Below the pieces are notes generated by a model. It did no database searches. It was not told where the DNA came from and was given only the letters and a program-made list of their open reading frames with translations. Of a DNA stretch of 64,000 bases, positions 39,418 through 48,914 are shown piece after piece. Position 1 is the stretch's first letter. Every line of letters begins with the position of its first letter. The position numbers and the translations under genes are program-made. The stretch spans positions 4,650,001 through 4,714,000 of the forward strand of contig NZ_CP025003.1 in the NCBI RefSeq assembly GCF_002812485.1. Reading direction: 5' to 3'. The stretch comes from Dickeya fangzhongdai. Lineage in GTDB: Bacteria > Pseudomonadota > Gammaproteobacteria > Enterobacterales > Enterobacteriaceae.

Positions 39418-41442
39418 TCACTCTTTGTCTCTGGCTTTCGCCAACTGGGCGCGTAGGTTAGCCAGATGGGTCTGCCCTTTCTGCATCCGCTCCTGCGGGC
39501 TGGCGACCTTACGTTCGGTTTCCCACATCACATCGTCCTGCGGCAACTCCAGCAGAAAACGGCTCGGCTCCGGGCGAATCAACTCACCGTACTGCCGCCG
39601 CTCGCGGCACAGGGTGAAAGTCAGTTCTTTCTGCGCGCGGGTAATGCCCACGTAAGCCAGACGCCGTTCCTCGTCGACATTGTCCTCGTCGATGCTGGTC
39701 TGATGCGGCAGCAGCCCTTCTTCCATCCCCACCAGATACACATACGGAAACTCCAGCCCCTTGGAGGCGTGCAGCGTCATCAATTGCACCTGATCCAGCT
39801 CTTCCTCGGCTTCGTTGCGTTCCATCATGTCGCGCAGGGTAAACCGGGTCACCACCTGAGTCAGCGTCATCGGTTCGTCAAGGTCGCTGCCTTCCAGCAT
39901 TTCCGTCATCCAGGTAAACAGCGTATTGACGTTTTTCATGCGCATTTCCGCCGCTTTCGGGCTCGGCGAGGTTTCGTATAACCAGCTTTCGTAATCCAGA
40001 CCGTGGATCAGATCGCGCACCGCCTTCACCGGCTCCTGTTCCGCCAGCCGGGCTATCTCGCCTATCCACTGAGTGAAACGCTGCAATGACTCCAGCCCGC
40101 GCCCGCTCAGGGTCTGGCTCAACCCCATGTCGAAGCTGGCGTTAAACAGGCTGCGATTACGCTGATTGGCCCATTCGCCCAACTTCTGTAGCGTCGCCGG
40201 GCCGATTTCGCGCTTCGGCGTATTCACGATGCGCAGAAACGCGCTGTCGTCTTCCGGGTTGGTCAGCACGCGTAAATAAGCCAGCAAATCCTTGATTTCC
40301 GGCCGGGAGAAAAACGACGTACCGCCGGAAATGCGATAAGGAATGCGGTTTTGCATCAGCACTTTTTCGAACAATCGTGACTGATGGTTGCCGCGATAGA
40401 GAATAGCGTAGTCGCCGTACTGGGTTTTCCGGATGAAGTGATGGGCAATCAGTTCCCCCACCACCCGCTCGGCTTCATGGTCTTCGTTATTGGCGGTGAT
40501 GATTTTCAGCTCTTCGCCATAACCCAGTTCGGAGTAAAGCCGCTTTTCGAATACGTGCGGGTTGTTGGCGATCAGAATATTGGCGGCCTTGAGAATACGG
40601 CCGGACGAACGGTAATTCTGCTCCAGCTTGATGACCTGCAACTGTGGGAAATCCTGCTGCAACAGCGACAGGTTCTGCGGGCGGGCGCCGCGCCAGGAGT
40701 AAATAGACTGATCGTCATCGCCCACCACGGTAAAACGCGCCCGACTGCCCACCAGCAGCTTCACCAGTTCGTACTGACTGGTGTTGGTGTCCTGATATTC
40801 GTCCACCAGCAGATAGCGCAGGCGGTTCTGCCAGCGTTCACGCACCTCTTCATTACGTTTGAGCAGCAACGTCGGCAACAGGATCAGGTCATCAAAGTCC
40901 AGCACGTTGCAGGCGCGCAGATGCTCGTCATACAGGCGGTAGCAATGCGCGAACAACCGGTCCCGTTCCGAGCGCGCCAGTGCCGCCGCCTGTGCCGGGT
41001 CAATCAGGTCGTTTTTCCAGTTGGACAGGGCGGACACCAGCTGTTGCAGCAAATCTTTGTCATTCTGCAACCATAGCTCGGTCAGTTCTTTCAGCAGCGC
41101 CATCTGATCCTGATCGTCAAACAGCGAAAAGTTGGACTTCATGCCCAGCGCAGCGTATTCGCGCTTGATGATCTCCAACCCCAGCGTATGAAAGGTGGCG
41201 ATCAGCAGACCACGGGTTTCCTGACGCCCCAACGTCTGCGCCACACGCTCCTTCATCTCCCGCGCGGCCTTGTTGGTAAAGGTCACCGCGGCGATATGGC
41301 GCGCCTGATAACCGCAGCCGCGGATCAGGTGCGCGATTTTCTGGGTAATCACCCGGGTCTTGCCGGATCCCGCCCCGGCCAGTACCAGACAGGGACCGGT
41401 CACAAATTCAACGGCGTGTTGTTGGCTGGGATTCATGCGCAT
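39418..41442 (-). CDS. rep: ATP-dependent DNA helicase Rep
   Basis: Superfamily 1 3'-5' helicase that clears proteins ahead of the replication fork. Start at ATG 41442 ([17 protein letters not shown]), 674 residues versus 673 in E. coli; the frame to 41502 is not conserved. Walker [11 protein letters not shown] (21-30), [32 protein letters not shown] and [15 protein letters not shown] are helicase motifs. Paralogue of uvrD at the other end of the window. Confidence 0.97.
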   Translation of the reverse strand: MRMNPSQQHAVEFVTGPCLVLAGAGSGKTRVITQKIAHLIRGCGYQARHIAAVTFTNKAAREMKERVAQTLGRQETRGLLIATFHTLGLEIIKREYAALGMKSNFSLFDDQDQMALLKELTELWLQNDKDLLQQLVSALSNWKNDLIDPAQAAALARSERDRLFAHCYRLYDEHLRACNVLDFDDLILLPTLLLKRNEEVRERWQNRLRYLLVDEYQDTNTSQYELVKLLVGSRARFTVVGDDDQSIYSWRGARPQNLSLLQQDFPQLQVIKLEQNYRSSGRILKAANILIANNPHVFEKRLYSELGYGEELKIITANNEDHEAERVVGELIAHHFIRKTQYGDYAILYRGNHQSRLFEKVLMQNRIPYRISGGTSFFSRPEIKDLLAYLRVLTNPEDDSAFLRIVNTPKREIGPATLQKLGEWANQRNRSLFNASFDMGLSQTLSGRGLESLQRFTQWIGEIARLAEQEPVKAVRDLIHGLDYESWLYETSPSPKAAEMRMKNVNTLFTWMTEMLEGSDLDEPMTLTQVVTRFTLRDMMERNEAEEELDQVQLMTLHASKGLEFPYVYLVGMEEGLLPHQTSIDEDNVDEERRLAYVGITRAQKELTFTLCRERRQYGELIRPEPSRFLLELPQDDVMWETERKVASPQERMQKGQTHLANLRAQLAKARDKE

Positions 41443-41626
41443 GGTGTTTGGTGCTCGACGTTCAAACGGAAAGGGGATGATAACAGAAGAGGATTGTAGC
41501 AAAAGTCAGGGCCGGGGCGAGATCCGTTAACCCGCTTCTGAACGCGCCCCGCATTTCCTTTCCTGATGAGGGGGTGCTAGGCTGTGCTTTGCAACATCAG
41601 CTTTCCCTTTGCTCAAGGAGCGTACT

Positions 41627-41908
41627 ATGGCAAATACCGCGGCAGCATTGCACATTCTGGTGGATACTGAACAACAGGCCACCGATATTCTGGCTCAACT
41701 GGAGAAGGGAGCGGATTTTCAGCAGTTGGCAAAAAAACATTCAACCTGCCCGTCAAAACGTAACGGCGGCGATTTGGGAGAATTCCGCAAAGGCGATATG
41801 GTGCCGGATTTTGATAAAGCGGTGTTTTCCTGCGAACTGCTCAAACCCTTCGGCCCGGTCAAAACCCAGTTCGGCTACCACATTATCAAGGTGCTGTACC
41901 GTAATTGA
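41627..41908 (+). CDS. ppiC: Peptidyl-prolyl isomerase C (parvulin)
   Basis: Small cytosolic parvulin, 93 residues from ATG 41627 ([13 protein letters not shown]), which has an AAGGAG ribosome site. The whole protein is one parvulin domain: [27 protein letters not shown] and [14 protein letters not shown]. Same position near rep and ilvC as in E. coli. Confidence 0.96.
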   Translation: MANTAAALHILVDTEQQATDILAQLEKGADFQQLAKKHSTCPSKRNGGDLGEFRKGDMVPDFDKAVFSCELLKPFGPVKTQFGYHIIKVLYRN

Positions 41909-41980
41909 GGAAAAGGCGGCAAATGCCGCCTCAAACTGTTAACAACTCCTTAATTACAGGTGAATGCTTTTCCGGCGTCA

Positions 41981-42188
41981 AAACTGTGCTGAGGCAAGCG
42001 ACTTCGCCGGGTGAGCGGCATGGATGCCGCGAAAGCCCGTGCCGCGTCTAACAAAAACGCCGGAAGCGTTTTTGAACAGCGTTTACGCTGGCCCGCAGGG
42101 CGAGCCACAGTATGTGGCGAGTAAACGCGTCACGGGTGGCCCGAACAGCGAAGGCGAATACCGAAGGAATCGCGTAGCGGCACAGTTT
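41981..42188. repeat. MITE-like segment with 9-bp inverted ends
   Basis: The ppiC-putA gap (41909-42352) has no gene. A 208-bp segment in it is bounded by AAACTGTGC and GCACAGTTT in inverted orientation and is full of small hairpins (GCGGCAT / ATGCCGC at 42016-42031; the three-hairpin unit at 42051-42125). No clear target-site duplication is seen, so an immobile palindromic repeat is equally possible. A further hairpin GAGAGGC / GCCTCTC lies at 42210-42232. Confidence 0.55.
42051..42125. repeat. Three-hairpin repeat unit, copy A
   Basis: Series of three adjacent hairpins: AAAAACGC / GCGTTTTT, then AGCG / CGCT followed by GGCCC..AGGGC, then GCCAC / GTGGC, closed by GAGTAA. Shared fixed words with the copies at 46372 and 46497 are ACAAA, TTTGAAC or TTTTGAAC, GGCCC, AGGGC and (in copy C) GAGTAA, while the stem sequences differ and remain paired. 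Confidence 0.75.
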
Positions 42189-42352
42189 AGCCACTAGCCA
42201 GTGGTCAAGGAGAGGCAGCGTCTGAGCCTCTCATTGTCGTGCGTGCGATGAAGTTGCAAGGAATACCTAACGTTATTACGCACGTAATGTTTCACTGTTC
42301 TGACATAAATTTGCCGCTAACAAAACGATGAGGCTGTTTCCAGCCTAAAGCA

Positions 42353-45300
42353 TTATCCAATAGTCATCAGGCTGGCGTTGCCGCCGGCCGCTGCGGTGTT
42401 GATGCTGAGCGATCGCTCGATCAGCAGCCGTTCCAGCGTAATACCGGTTTCCCCTCGCGCCAGTCCCTGAATACCGACAATCGCACCATCGCGCTGCGCC
42501 AGTTGTTCGCTCAGATGACGCAACTGATCGGCGTCGCCGTGGAAAATCGCGGCGTCAAACCGGCTGTCGTCCGTCACCCCATCACGACAGAACACCACTC
42601 GCGCCTGAACCTCGTCAGGCAATTGACGATGCAGCGACCGCCGTTCGGGCGTATCGATCCACAGCGCCCGGCTGCCAGCCGCCAGCACCGCCGCCAGTTG
42701 CACCAGCGCGTCATCGTCGTTATCCGCCATGCACAGTACCTGCTCGCGCGGCAGCAGCGTATAGGTATCACGTTCGCCGGTAGGGCCTGGCAACACCCGA
42801 ACGGTACCACTCTGCGTCAGCTCGGCATAACGCCGGCAGCATGAAACCAGCCCGTCACGCCGAGCTTGCCGCGCCCAGGCTTCCAGCGTCTGCAATCCCT
42901 TCAGCAGCGGCTGACGCGCGGCGACATCAGCCGGGCGCTCGCTGTCCTGACGGGCCAGCGCCCGTATCACCACGTCATCCGGACGGTGCGACAGCAGCCG
43001 ACAGAGATAGAGCGGCCCGCCCGCTTTCGGCCCGGTGCCGGACAGCCCTTCGCCGCCGAACGGCTGCACGCCGACCACCGCCCCGACCATGTTACGGTTC
43101 ACGTACAGATTGCCGACCTTCGCCTGGCCGGTTACCCGGTTAATTGTCTCGTCAATACGGGTATGCAGGCCGAGCGTGAGCCCATAACCGGCGGCGTTGA
43201 TTTGCCCGATAAGCGCATCCAGCTGATTACGGGAGTAACGCACCACGTGCAGTACCGGGCCGAACACTTCCTGCCGCAGCTCTTCCACGCTCTCCAGTTC
43301 GATCAACGTCGGCGGGATGAAATGCCCGCGCGTCCACTCCTGCTCATCCTGGCTGTTCGGCCACGCCGCCTGAAACACCGGCCGCCCCTTCGCGCGCAGA
43401 GTCCGAATGTGGCGTTCAATCCGCTGTTTCGCCTCGGCGTCAATCAGTGGCCCGATGTCGGTGGCAAGCCGCTCTGGGTTACCCATGCGGCACTCCGCCA
43501 TCGCACCGCGCAACATCGCCAGCGTTTTCTCCGCCACTTCTTCCTGCACGCACAGCAGCCGCAGGGCGGAGCAGCGCTGACCGGCGCTGTCGAACGCCGA
43601 GGTCACCACATCCGTCACCACCTGCTCGGTGAGCGCTGAAGAATCGACAATCATCGCGTTCATGCCGCCGGTTTCGGCGATAAGCGGCGTGGTGCGCCCC
43701 TGTGGGTCGAGCCGACCGGCCAGCGCACGCTGCAACTGCGCGGCAACGGCGGTAGACCCGGTAAACATCACGCCCCGCACCCGTTCGTCGCCGACCAGCG
43801 CCGCGCCCACGGTTTCGCCGGTACCCGGCAGTAATTGCAGCGCGCCGACCGGCACCCCCGCATCGTGCAGAATCTGCACCGCCTGCGCGGCAATCAACGG
43901 GGTTTGCTCCGCCGGTTTGGCCAGCACGCTGTTGCCGGCCGCCAGCGCCGCCGCTATCTGACCGGTAAAAATCGCCAGAGGGAAGTTCCACGGGCTGATG
44001 CATACCACCGGACCCAGCGGGCGATAGTCATGATTGTTGAACGTCTCGCTGACCTGAGCCGCGTAGTAACGCAGGAAATCCACCGCTTCGCGCACCTCCG
44101 CCACCGCGTTCGCCAGCGTCTTGCCCGCCTCGCGCACCAGCAACCCCAGCAGGTGCTGTTGCTGGCTTTCCAGCAGATCGGCGGCGCGCGACAAAATCGC
44201 CGCTCGCTCGGCAGCCGGCGTGGCGAACCAGATATCGCCGGCGCTGACCGCCTGCGCTAACGCCTGCGCAATCGCCTGTGGTTGCGCCTCGCGCACATAT
44301 CCCACCACGTCGCGCGGTTCAGCCGGATTGACCACCGGTCTGCTATCGCCGCCGGCATCATCGTCTACGGCCAGCATCGGTTGCGCCAGCCACGACCGGG
44401 CGGCGCTGGTCAGTAATGCGCTGGACAGCGACGCCAGCCGGTGTTCGCTGGACAAATCCAGCCCGCTGGCATTACGCCGCCCGCTACCATACAACGCGCG
44501 CGGCAGCGGAATGCGCGGATGCGGCTGCCCGACCCGCTCTTCACGCGCCGCCAGCGCTTCCGTCTCGCTTACCGGGTCGGCCACCAGCGTTTCCAGCGCC
44601 ACCGACGGATCGGCAATCCGGTTGACAAACGAGGTATTGGCGCCGTTTTCCAGCAAACGGCGCACCAGATAGGCCAGCAGCGTTTCATGGGTGCCGACCG
44701 GCGCATAAATCCGGCACGGGCGGTTCAGTTTGCCGTCCGACACCTTACCCACCACCTGCTCATACAGGGGCTCGCCCATGCCGTGCAGGCACTGGAATTC
44801 ATACTGACCCGGATAGTAGTTGTTGCCCGCCAGATGGTAGATAGCGCTGAGGGTATGGGCGTTGTGGGTGGCGAACTGCGGGTAGATCAGGTTCGGCGCC
44901 GCCAGCAGGCGGCGAGCGCAGGCCAGATAGGAAACATCGGTGTACAGCTTGCGGGTGTACACCGGATAGCCTTCCAGCCCGTCCATCTGCGCGCGCTTGA
45001 TTTCGCTGTCCCAGTAAGCGCCTTTAACCAGCCGAATCATCAACCGGCGCTGGCTGCGGCGCGCCAGATCGATCAGCGCGTCAATCACGAACGGGCAGCG
45101 TTTCTGATAAGCCTGAATCACAAAGCCGATGCCGTTCCATCCCGCCAGCCGGGGTTCGAAACACAGGCGCTCCAGTAAATCGAGGGACAGTTCCAGCCGG
45201 TCGGCCTCTTCGGCATCGATGTTGATGCCGATATCGTATTGCCGCGCCAGCAGCGTCAGCGACAGCAGGCGCGGATAAAGCTCGTCCATCACCCGTTCGT

Positions 45301-46330
45301 ACTGCGCCCGACTGTAACGTGGATGCAGCGCCGACAGTTTGATGGAGATACCCGGCCCTTCATAAATCCCGCGTCCGCTGGCGGCTTTGCCGATGGCGTG
45401 AATCGCCTGCTGGTAGGACATTAAATACGCCTCGGCGTTATCGGCGGTCAGCGCCGCCTCGCCCAGCATATCGTAGGAATAACGGAAACCACGCTCTTCC
45501 AGCTTGCGGGCATTCGCCAGCGCCTCGGCGATAGTTTCCCCGGTCACGAACTGCTCGCCCATCAGCCGCATCGCCATGTCCACGCCCTTGCGCACCAGCG
45601 GTTCGCCGCTTTTACTGATGATACGGTTAAGCGCGCCGGACAGATGGGATTCGTTGTGAGTGGCAACCAGCTTACCGGTGACCAGCAACCCCCAGGCGGC
45701 GGCGTTGACGAACAACGAGGCGCTGCGCCCGACGTGCGACTGCCAGTTGCCGTTACTGATTTTGTCGCGGATCAACGCATCGCGCGTGGGTTTGTCCGGG
45801 ATGCGCAGCAGCGCTTCCGCCAGACACATCAACGCCACCCCCTCCTGCGACGACAGCGAAAATTCCTGCAGCAGGCTTTGCACCATGCCAGCGCGCCCGC
45901 CGCTGTTTTTCTGTCCGCGCAGTTTCTCCGCCAGCCCGGCCGCCAGCGTGCTGGCAGCGTGCGACATGGTTTCCGGCATCCGCGCCTGTTCCAGCAGCAT
46001 CGGCACCATTTCCGTCTCCGGCCGTCGGTACGCGGCGGTGATCGCGGAGCGCAGCACCGACTGCGGCAACACCTGCTCAGCGAAGTCCAGAAACGGTTGA
46101 TGGGTTTCTTCTTGCGGCGATTGCGGCATAATCTCTGCCGCCTCAATCGGGTCCAGCCCGATCGGGGAAGGAATTTCAGGGGTGTCCGCACCACTTTCAA
46201 GGCGCTCAAGATAGCTGAAAATGGCCTGTTTAATCAGCCAGTGCGGCGTGCGATCAATACGCTGCGCCGCGGCTTTGAGACGCTCGCGCGTGGCCTCATC
46301 GAGCTTGACGCCCATGGTGGTGGTGCCCAT
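42353..46330 (-). CDS. putA: Bifunctional proline dehydrogenase / P5C dehydrogenase PutA
   Basis: Oxidises proline to glutamate at the membrane and represses the put genes when proline is absent. 1325 residues from ATG 46330 (MGTTTMGVKLDEATRERL), 15 codons inside the longest frame, with CAGGAGCGG as ribosome site. Ribbon-helix-helix DNA-binding domain 1-47; FAD proline dehydrogenase about 230-560 (GAYWDSEIKRAQ); aldehyde dehydrogenase about 640-1110 with ETGGMNAMIVDSS and catalytic Cys near 919 in SAGQRCSALR; C-terminal domain to the end. Trifunctional type. An expanded ERIC element begins 15 bp upstream. Confidence 0.97.
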   Translation of the reverse strand: MGTTTMGVKLDEATRERLKAAAQRIDRTPHWLIKQAIFSYLERLESGADTPEIPSPIGLDPIEAAEIMPQSPQEETHQPFLDFAEQVLPQSVLRSAITAAYRRPETEMVPMLLEQARMPETMSHAASTLAAGLAEKLRGQKNSGGRAGMVQSLLQEFSLSSQEGVALMCLAEALLRIPDKPTRDALIRDKISNGNWQSHVGRSASLFVNAAAWGLLVTGKLVATHNESHLSGALNRIISKSGEPLVRKGVDMAMRLMGEQFVTGETIAEALANARKLEERGFRYSYDMLGEAALTADNAEAYLMSYQQAIHAIGKAASGRGIYEGPGISIKLSALHPRYSRAQYERVMDELYPRLLSLTLLARQYDIGINIDAEEADRLELSLDLLERLCFEPRLAGWNGIGFVIQAYQKRCPFVIDALIDLARRSQRRLMIRLVKGAYWDSEIKRAQMDGLEGYPVYTRKLYTDVSYLACARRLLAAPNLIYPQFATHNAHTLSAIYHLAGNNYYPGQYEFQCLHGMGEPLYEQVVGKVSDGKLNRPCRIYAPVGTHETLLAYLVRRLLENGANTSFVNRIADPSVALETLVADPVSETEALAAREERVGQPHPRIPLPRALYGSGRRNASGLDLSSEHRLASLSSALLTSAARSWLAQPMLAVDDDAGGDSRPVVNPAEPRDVVGYVREAQPQAIAQALAQAVSAGDIWFATPAAERAAILSRAADLLESQQQHLLGLLVREAGKTLANAVAEVREAVDFLRYYAAQVSETFNNHDYRPLGPVVCISPWNFPLAIFTGQIAAALAAGNSVLAKPAEQTPLIAAQAVQILHDAGVPVGALQLLPGTGETVGAALVGDERVRGVMFTGSTAVAAQLQRALAGRLDPQGRTTPLIAETGGMNAMIVDSSALTEQVVTDVVTSAFDSAGQRCSALRLLCVQEEVAEKTLAMLRGAMAECRMGNPERLATDIGPLIDAEAKQRIERHIRTLRAKGRPVFQAAWPNSQDEQEWTRGHFIPPTLIELESVEELRQEVFGPVLHVVRYSRNQLDALIGQINAAGYGLTLGLHTRIDETINRVTGQAKVGNLYVNRNMVGAVVGVQPFGGEGLSGTGPKAGGPLYLCRLLSHRPDDVVIRALARQDSERPADVAARQPLLKGLQTLEAWARQARRDGLVSCCRRYAELTQSGTVRVLPGPTGERDTYTLLPREQVLCMADNDDDALVQLAAVLAAGSRALWIDTPERRSLHRQLPDEVQARVVFCRDGVTDDSRFDAAIFHGDADQLRHLSEQLAQRDGAIVGIQGLARGETGITLERLLIERSLSINTAAAGGNASLMTIG

Positions 46331-46371
46331 ATCCGCTCCTGTTATGTACCCTAAATAATTCGAGTTGCGGG

Positions 46372-46444
46372 ACAAAACGCTCGCGTTTTGAACAACGCAG
46401 TACGTTGGCCCTTCAGGGCAAGGCTCATTGAGCCTTGTAACGCG
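46372..46444. repeat. Three-hairpin repeat unit, copy B
   Basis: Left insert of the ERIC: AAAACGC / GCGTTTT, AACG / CGTT with GGCCC..AGGGC, then AAGGCTCA / (T)GAGCCTT, ending GTAACGCG. Same architecture as copies A and C with different stem bases. Confidence 0.75.
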
Positions 46445-46496
46445 GCGACGCAGCGAATCCCCAGGAGCTTACCCAAGTAAGTGACTGGGGTGAGCG

Positions 46497-46571
46497 ACAA
46501 ATCGGCACTCGCCGATTTGAACGCTGCTTGCAGCGGCCCGTAGGGCGAGGCCCATTTATGGGCCGAGTAAG
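46497..46571. repeat. Three-hairpin repeat unit, copy C
   Basis: Right insert of the ERIC: AAATCGGC / GCCGATTT, CGCTG / CAGCG with GGCCC..AGGGC, GGCCCA / TGGGCC, then GAGTAAG. Direct orientation relative to copies A and B. Confidence 0.75.
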
Positions 46572-46610
46572 AAAGCCAACGCACCTGCAACTTGAAGTAT
46601 GACGGGTATA

Positions 46611-46872
46611 AGAAAGTTATGTTGGAAAGCAGGACCACTATCAGGCAGGTTGCAACTTTGTGCAACCTTGTTAACAAATTACGCTTTTCACGATATTGCC
46701 GCCCGTTTCTCTGATCGGATAGCCGGTTGGCCGGCGACGTCCGCAAGGTTTTCCTTTGCGCTTGCCGGCCGTCAGATGAAAGGTGCAACCTGTAGCAACG
46801 ACATCGAATCCGCGACCGCCCTGAATTTGTCGGGGCGCAGGACTGACGGATCTCATCACAATGGAGAACACA
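46611..46872. promoter_or_regulatory. putA/putP control region with PutA-type operator words
   Basis: PutA represses by binding GTTGCA. Here GTTGCA at 46649-46654 faces TGCAAC at 46661-46666, and another TGCAAC is at 46784-46789. The right end of the ERIC adds one more TGCAAC at 46586-46591. The putP ribosome site GGAG lies just before 46873. Confidence 0.65.
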
Positions 46873-48372
46873 ATGACGACGATGAGCACACCCTTGCTGG
46901 TCACCTTTCTGGTGTACATCTTCGGGATGGTGTTGATCGGCCTGATGGCCTATCGCGCCACCAACAACTTTGGCGACTATATTCTGGGTGGCCGCCGCAT
47001 GGGGAGCGTGGTCACCGCGTTGTCCGCCGGCGCGTCCGACATGAGCGGCTGGCTGCTGATGGGGCTGCCGGGCGCGGTGTTTCTGTCCGGCATTTCTGAA
47101 AGCTGGATTGCTATCGGCCTGACCATCGGCGCTTATCTGAACTGGACCTGGGTGGCCGGGCGCCTGCGGGTGCACACCGAAGTGAACCATAACGCCCTGA
47201 CGCTGCCGGACTATTTCAGCCATCGTTTTGAAGATAAAAGCAAATTGCTGCGGGTGATCTCGGCGCTGGTGATTCTGGTGTTCTTCACCATTTATTGCGC
47301 TTCCGGCATCGTGGCGGGCGCCCGCTTGTTCGAAAGCACCTTCAATATGGATTACACCACCGCAATGTGGGCCGGCGCCGCGGCCACCATCGCCTACACC
47401 TTTATCGGCGGCTATCTGGCGGTCAGTTGGACCGACACCGTACAGGCCAGCCTGATGATTTTCGCGCTGATCCTGACGCCGGTAATCGTTATTCTGTCGG
47501 TGGGCGGCATCACGCCGTCGCTGACGGTGATTGAAGGCAAAAGCCCGGCCAATCTGGATATGTTCAAAGGGCTGGACACCGTCGCTATTCTGTCGCTGCT
47601 GGGCTGGGGGCTGGGCTACTTCGGGCAGCCGCATATTCTGGCGCGTTTCATGGCGGCGGACTCACACCACACTATCCGCAATGCCCGTCGTATCAGCATG
47701 ATCTGGATGGTGCTCTGTCTGGCCGGCGCCGTCACCGTCGGTTTCTTCGGCATCGCCTACTTCACCGGTAATCCCGATCAGGCGGGCAACGTCGCCCAGA
47801 ACGGCGAGCGGGTGTTCATCGAACTGGCACGTCTGCTGTTCAACCCGTGGATCGCCGGCGTGCTGCTGTCGGCCATTCTGGCGGCGGTAATGAGCACGCT
47901 GAGCTGCCAGTTACTGGTCTGCTCCAGCGCCATCACCGAAGATCTGTACAAACCGTTCCTGCGCAAAAACGCCAGCCAGAAAGAACTGGTATGGGTCGGC
48001 CGCGCGATGGTGCTGCTGGTGTCGGTGATCGCCATTGCGCTGGCGGTGAACCCAGAAAATCGGGTACTGGGGCTGGTCAGCTACGCCTGGGCAGGATTTG
48101 GCGCCGCGTTCGGTCCGGTGATTCTGATTTCCCTGCTGTGGCCGCGTATGACCCGCAATGGCGCGCTGGTCGGTATGCTGGTCGGCGCCGCCACGGTCAT
48201 CATCTGGAAACAGTACGGCTGGCTGAATCTGTATGAAATCATCCCCGGCTTCCTGCTGTCCTGCGCCGCGATTGTGGTCGTCAGTCTGCTGGGCCGCGCG
48301 CCGTCCGCCGCTGTGACCGAGCGTTTCCATCAGGCCGAGCGGGAGTTTAAATCTGCGCCGGCGGATGCCTGA
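46873..48372 (+). CDS. putP: Sodium/proline symporter PutP
   Basis: Sodium-solute symporter family proline importer. I start at ATG 46873 (MTTMSTPLLVTFLVYIFGM), 499 residues, because GGAG lies 6 bases before it; the ATG at 46861 has no ribosome site. Thirteen spans expected; sodium and proline residues lie in GASDMSGWLLMGLPGA and the conserved SAILAAVMSTLSCQLLV. Divergent from putA. Confidence 0.96.
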   Translation: MTTMSTPLLVTFLVYIFGMVLIGLMAYRATNNFGDYILGGRRMGSVVTALSAGASDMSGWLLMGLPGAVFLSGISESWIAIGLTIGAYLNWTWVAGRLRVHTEVNHNALTLPDYFSHRFEDKSKLLRVISALVILVFFTIYCASGIVAGARLFESTFNMDYTTAMWAGAAATIAYTFIGGYLAVSWTDTVQASLMIFALILTPVIVILSVGGITPSLTVIEGKSPANLDMFKGLDTVAILSLLGWGLGYFGQPHILARFMAADSHHTIRNARRISMIWMVLCLAGAVTVGFFGIAYFTGNPDQAGNVAQNGERVFIELARLLFNPWIAGVLLSAILAAVMSTLSCQLLVCSSAITEDLYKPFLRKNASQKELVWVGRAMVLLVSVIAIALAVNPENRVLGLVSYAWAGFGAAFGPVILISLLWPRMTRNGALVGMLVGAATVIIWKQYGWLNLYEIIPGFLLSCAAIVVVSLLGRAPSAAVTERFHQAEREFKSAPADA

Positions 48373-48386
48373 CCCCAGACAACAAT

Positions 48387-48408
48387 ACGGCCCGAATCAG
48401 CGGGCCGT
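48387..48408. terminator. Hairpin between putP and the convergent small gene
   Basis: A perfect 8-bp stem ACGGCCCG / CGGGCCGT with a 6-base loop, followed by ATTGTTGT on the minus strand. It probably serves both convergent genes. Confidence 0.6.
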
Positions 48409-48409
48409 G

Positions 48410-48811
48410 TTATGGGTGAGTCACGGTAATGCGGGTTTTCAATGTTTCGTAACCGCCGTGAAGCCGAATACGGTTATCCAGCCGGTACACATCGCCGGTC
48501 ACGTTAATCACCAGCACGCCATCCTGCATACGAATATCCGCGTCGCGGCTGTTAGTCTTGAGCACGTCTCTCGCTTCCCCGCCGTTCACGCTGACGGTAT
48601 ACCGATAGATAAACCCTACGGTCGCCCCGCCGCTATCGAGCTGGAGAATATTTACCGTGACGTTATCTTCAAGCTGATATTGTCGTACCAGATTGTAATC
48701 ATCGTCCGACCAATAGAGAAAAGCCAAAAACACCACGATCAAAGCGGCGGCAGCGACCGTCAGCCGCGGCGACGAGAAAGAAAACGCCTTACTCACCTTT
48801 GTGGTTTGCAT
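48410..48811 (-). CDS. Small membrane-anchored protein of unknown function
   Basis: 133 residues from MQTTKVSKAFSFSSPRLTV; longer frames run back across the ilvC terminator and are not credible. One membrane span (about 17-36, LTVAAAALIVVFLAFLYW) and a periplasmic beta-rich domain of about 95 residues containing DGVLVINVTGDVYRLDNRIRLHGG. I do not recognise a family. It lies between putP and ilvC and is absent from that place in E. coli. Confidence 0.65.
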   Translation of the reverse strand: MQTTKVSKAFSFSSPRLTVAAAALIVVFLAFLYWSDDDYNLVRQYQLEDNVTVNILQLDSGGATVGFIYRYTVSVNGGEARDVLKTNSRDADIRMQDGVLVINVTGDVYRLDNRIRLHGGYETLKTRITVTHP

Positions 48812-48858
48812 AACTCGCCTTTGACGTATGTGGCTGATAAACCGACGCTCGGATGCAT

Positions 48859-48887
48859 AAAAAAACGGGGCGCCATCTGCGCCCCGT
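48859..48887 (-). terminator. Terminator of ilvC
   Basis: A perfect 9-bp stem ACGGGGCGC / GCGCCCCGT with a 5-base loop, followed on the minus strand by TTTTTT, 28 bp after the ilvC stop. Confidence 0.92.
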
Positions 48888-48914
48888 TCTGCTATGCGAT
48901 AGGTTCTAATGGCC

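Larger units (their letters stand above)
46345..46610. repeat. Expanded ERIC element in front of putA
   Basis: Ends match the enterobacterial repetitive intergenic consensus: GTACCCTAAATAATTCGAG on the left, GCAACTTGAAGTATGACGGG on the right, and the core with GAATCCCCAGGAGCTTAC and AAGTAAGTGACTGGGGTGA in the middle. ERIC is normally about 127 bp; this copy is 266 bp because a roughly 73-bp hairpin unit sits on each side of the core. It fills half of the putA-putP control region. Confidence 0.9.
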
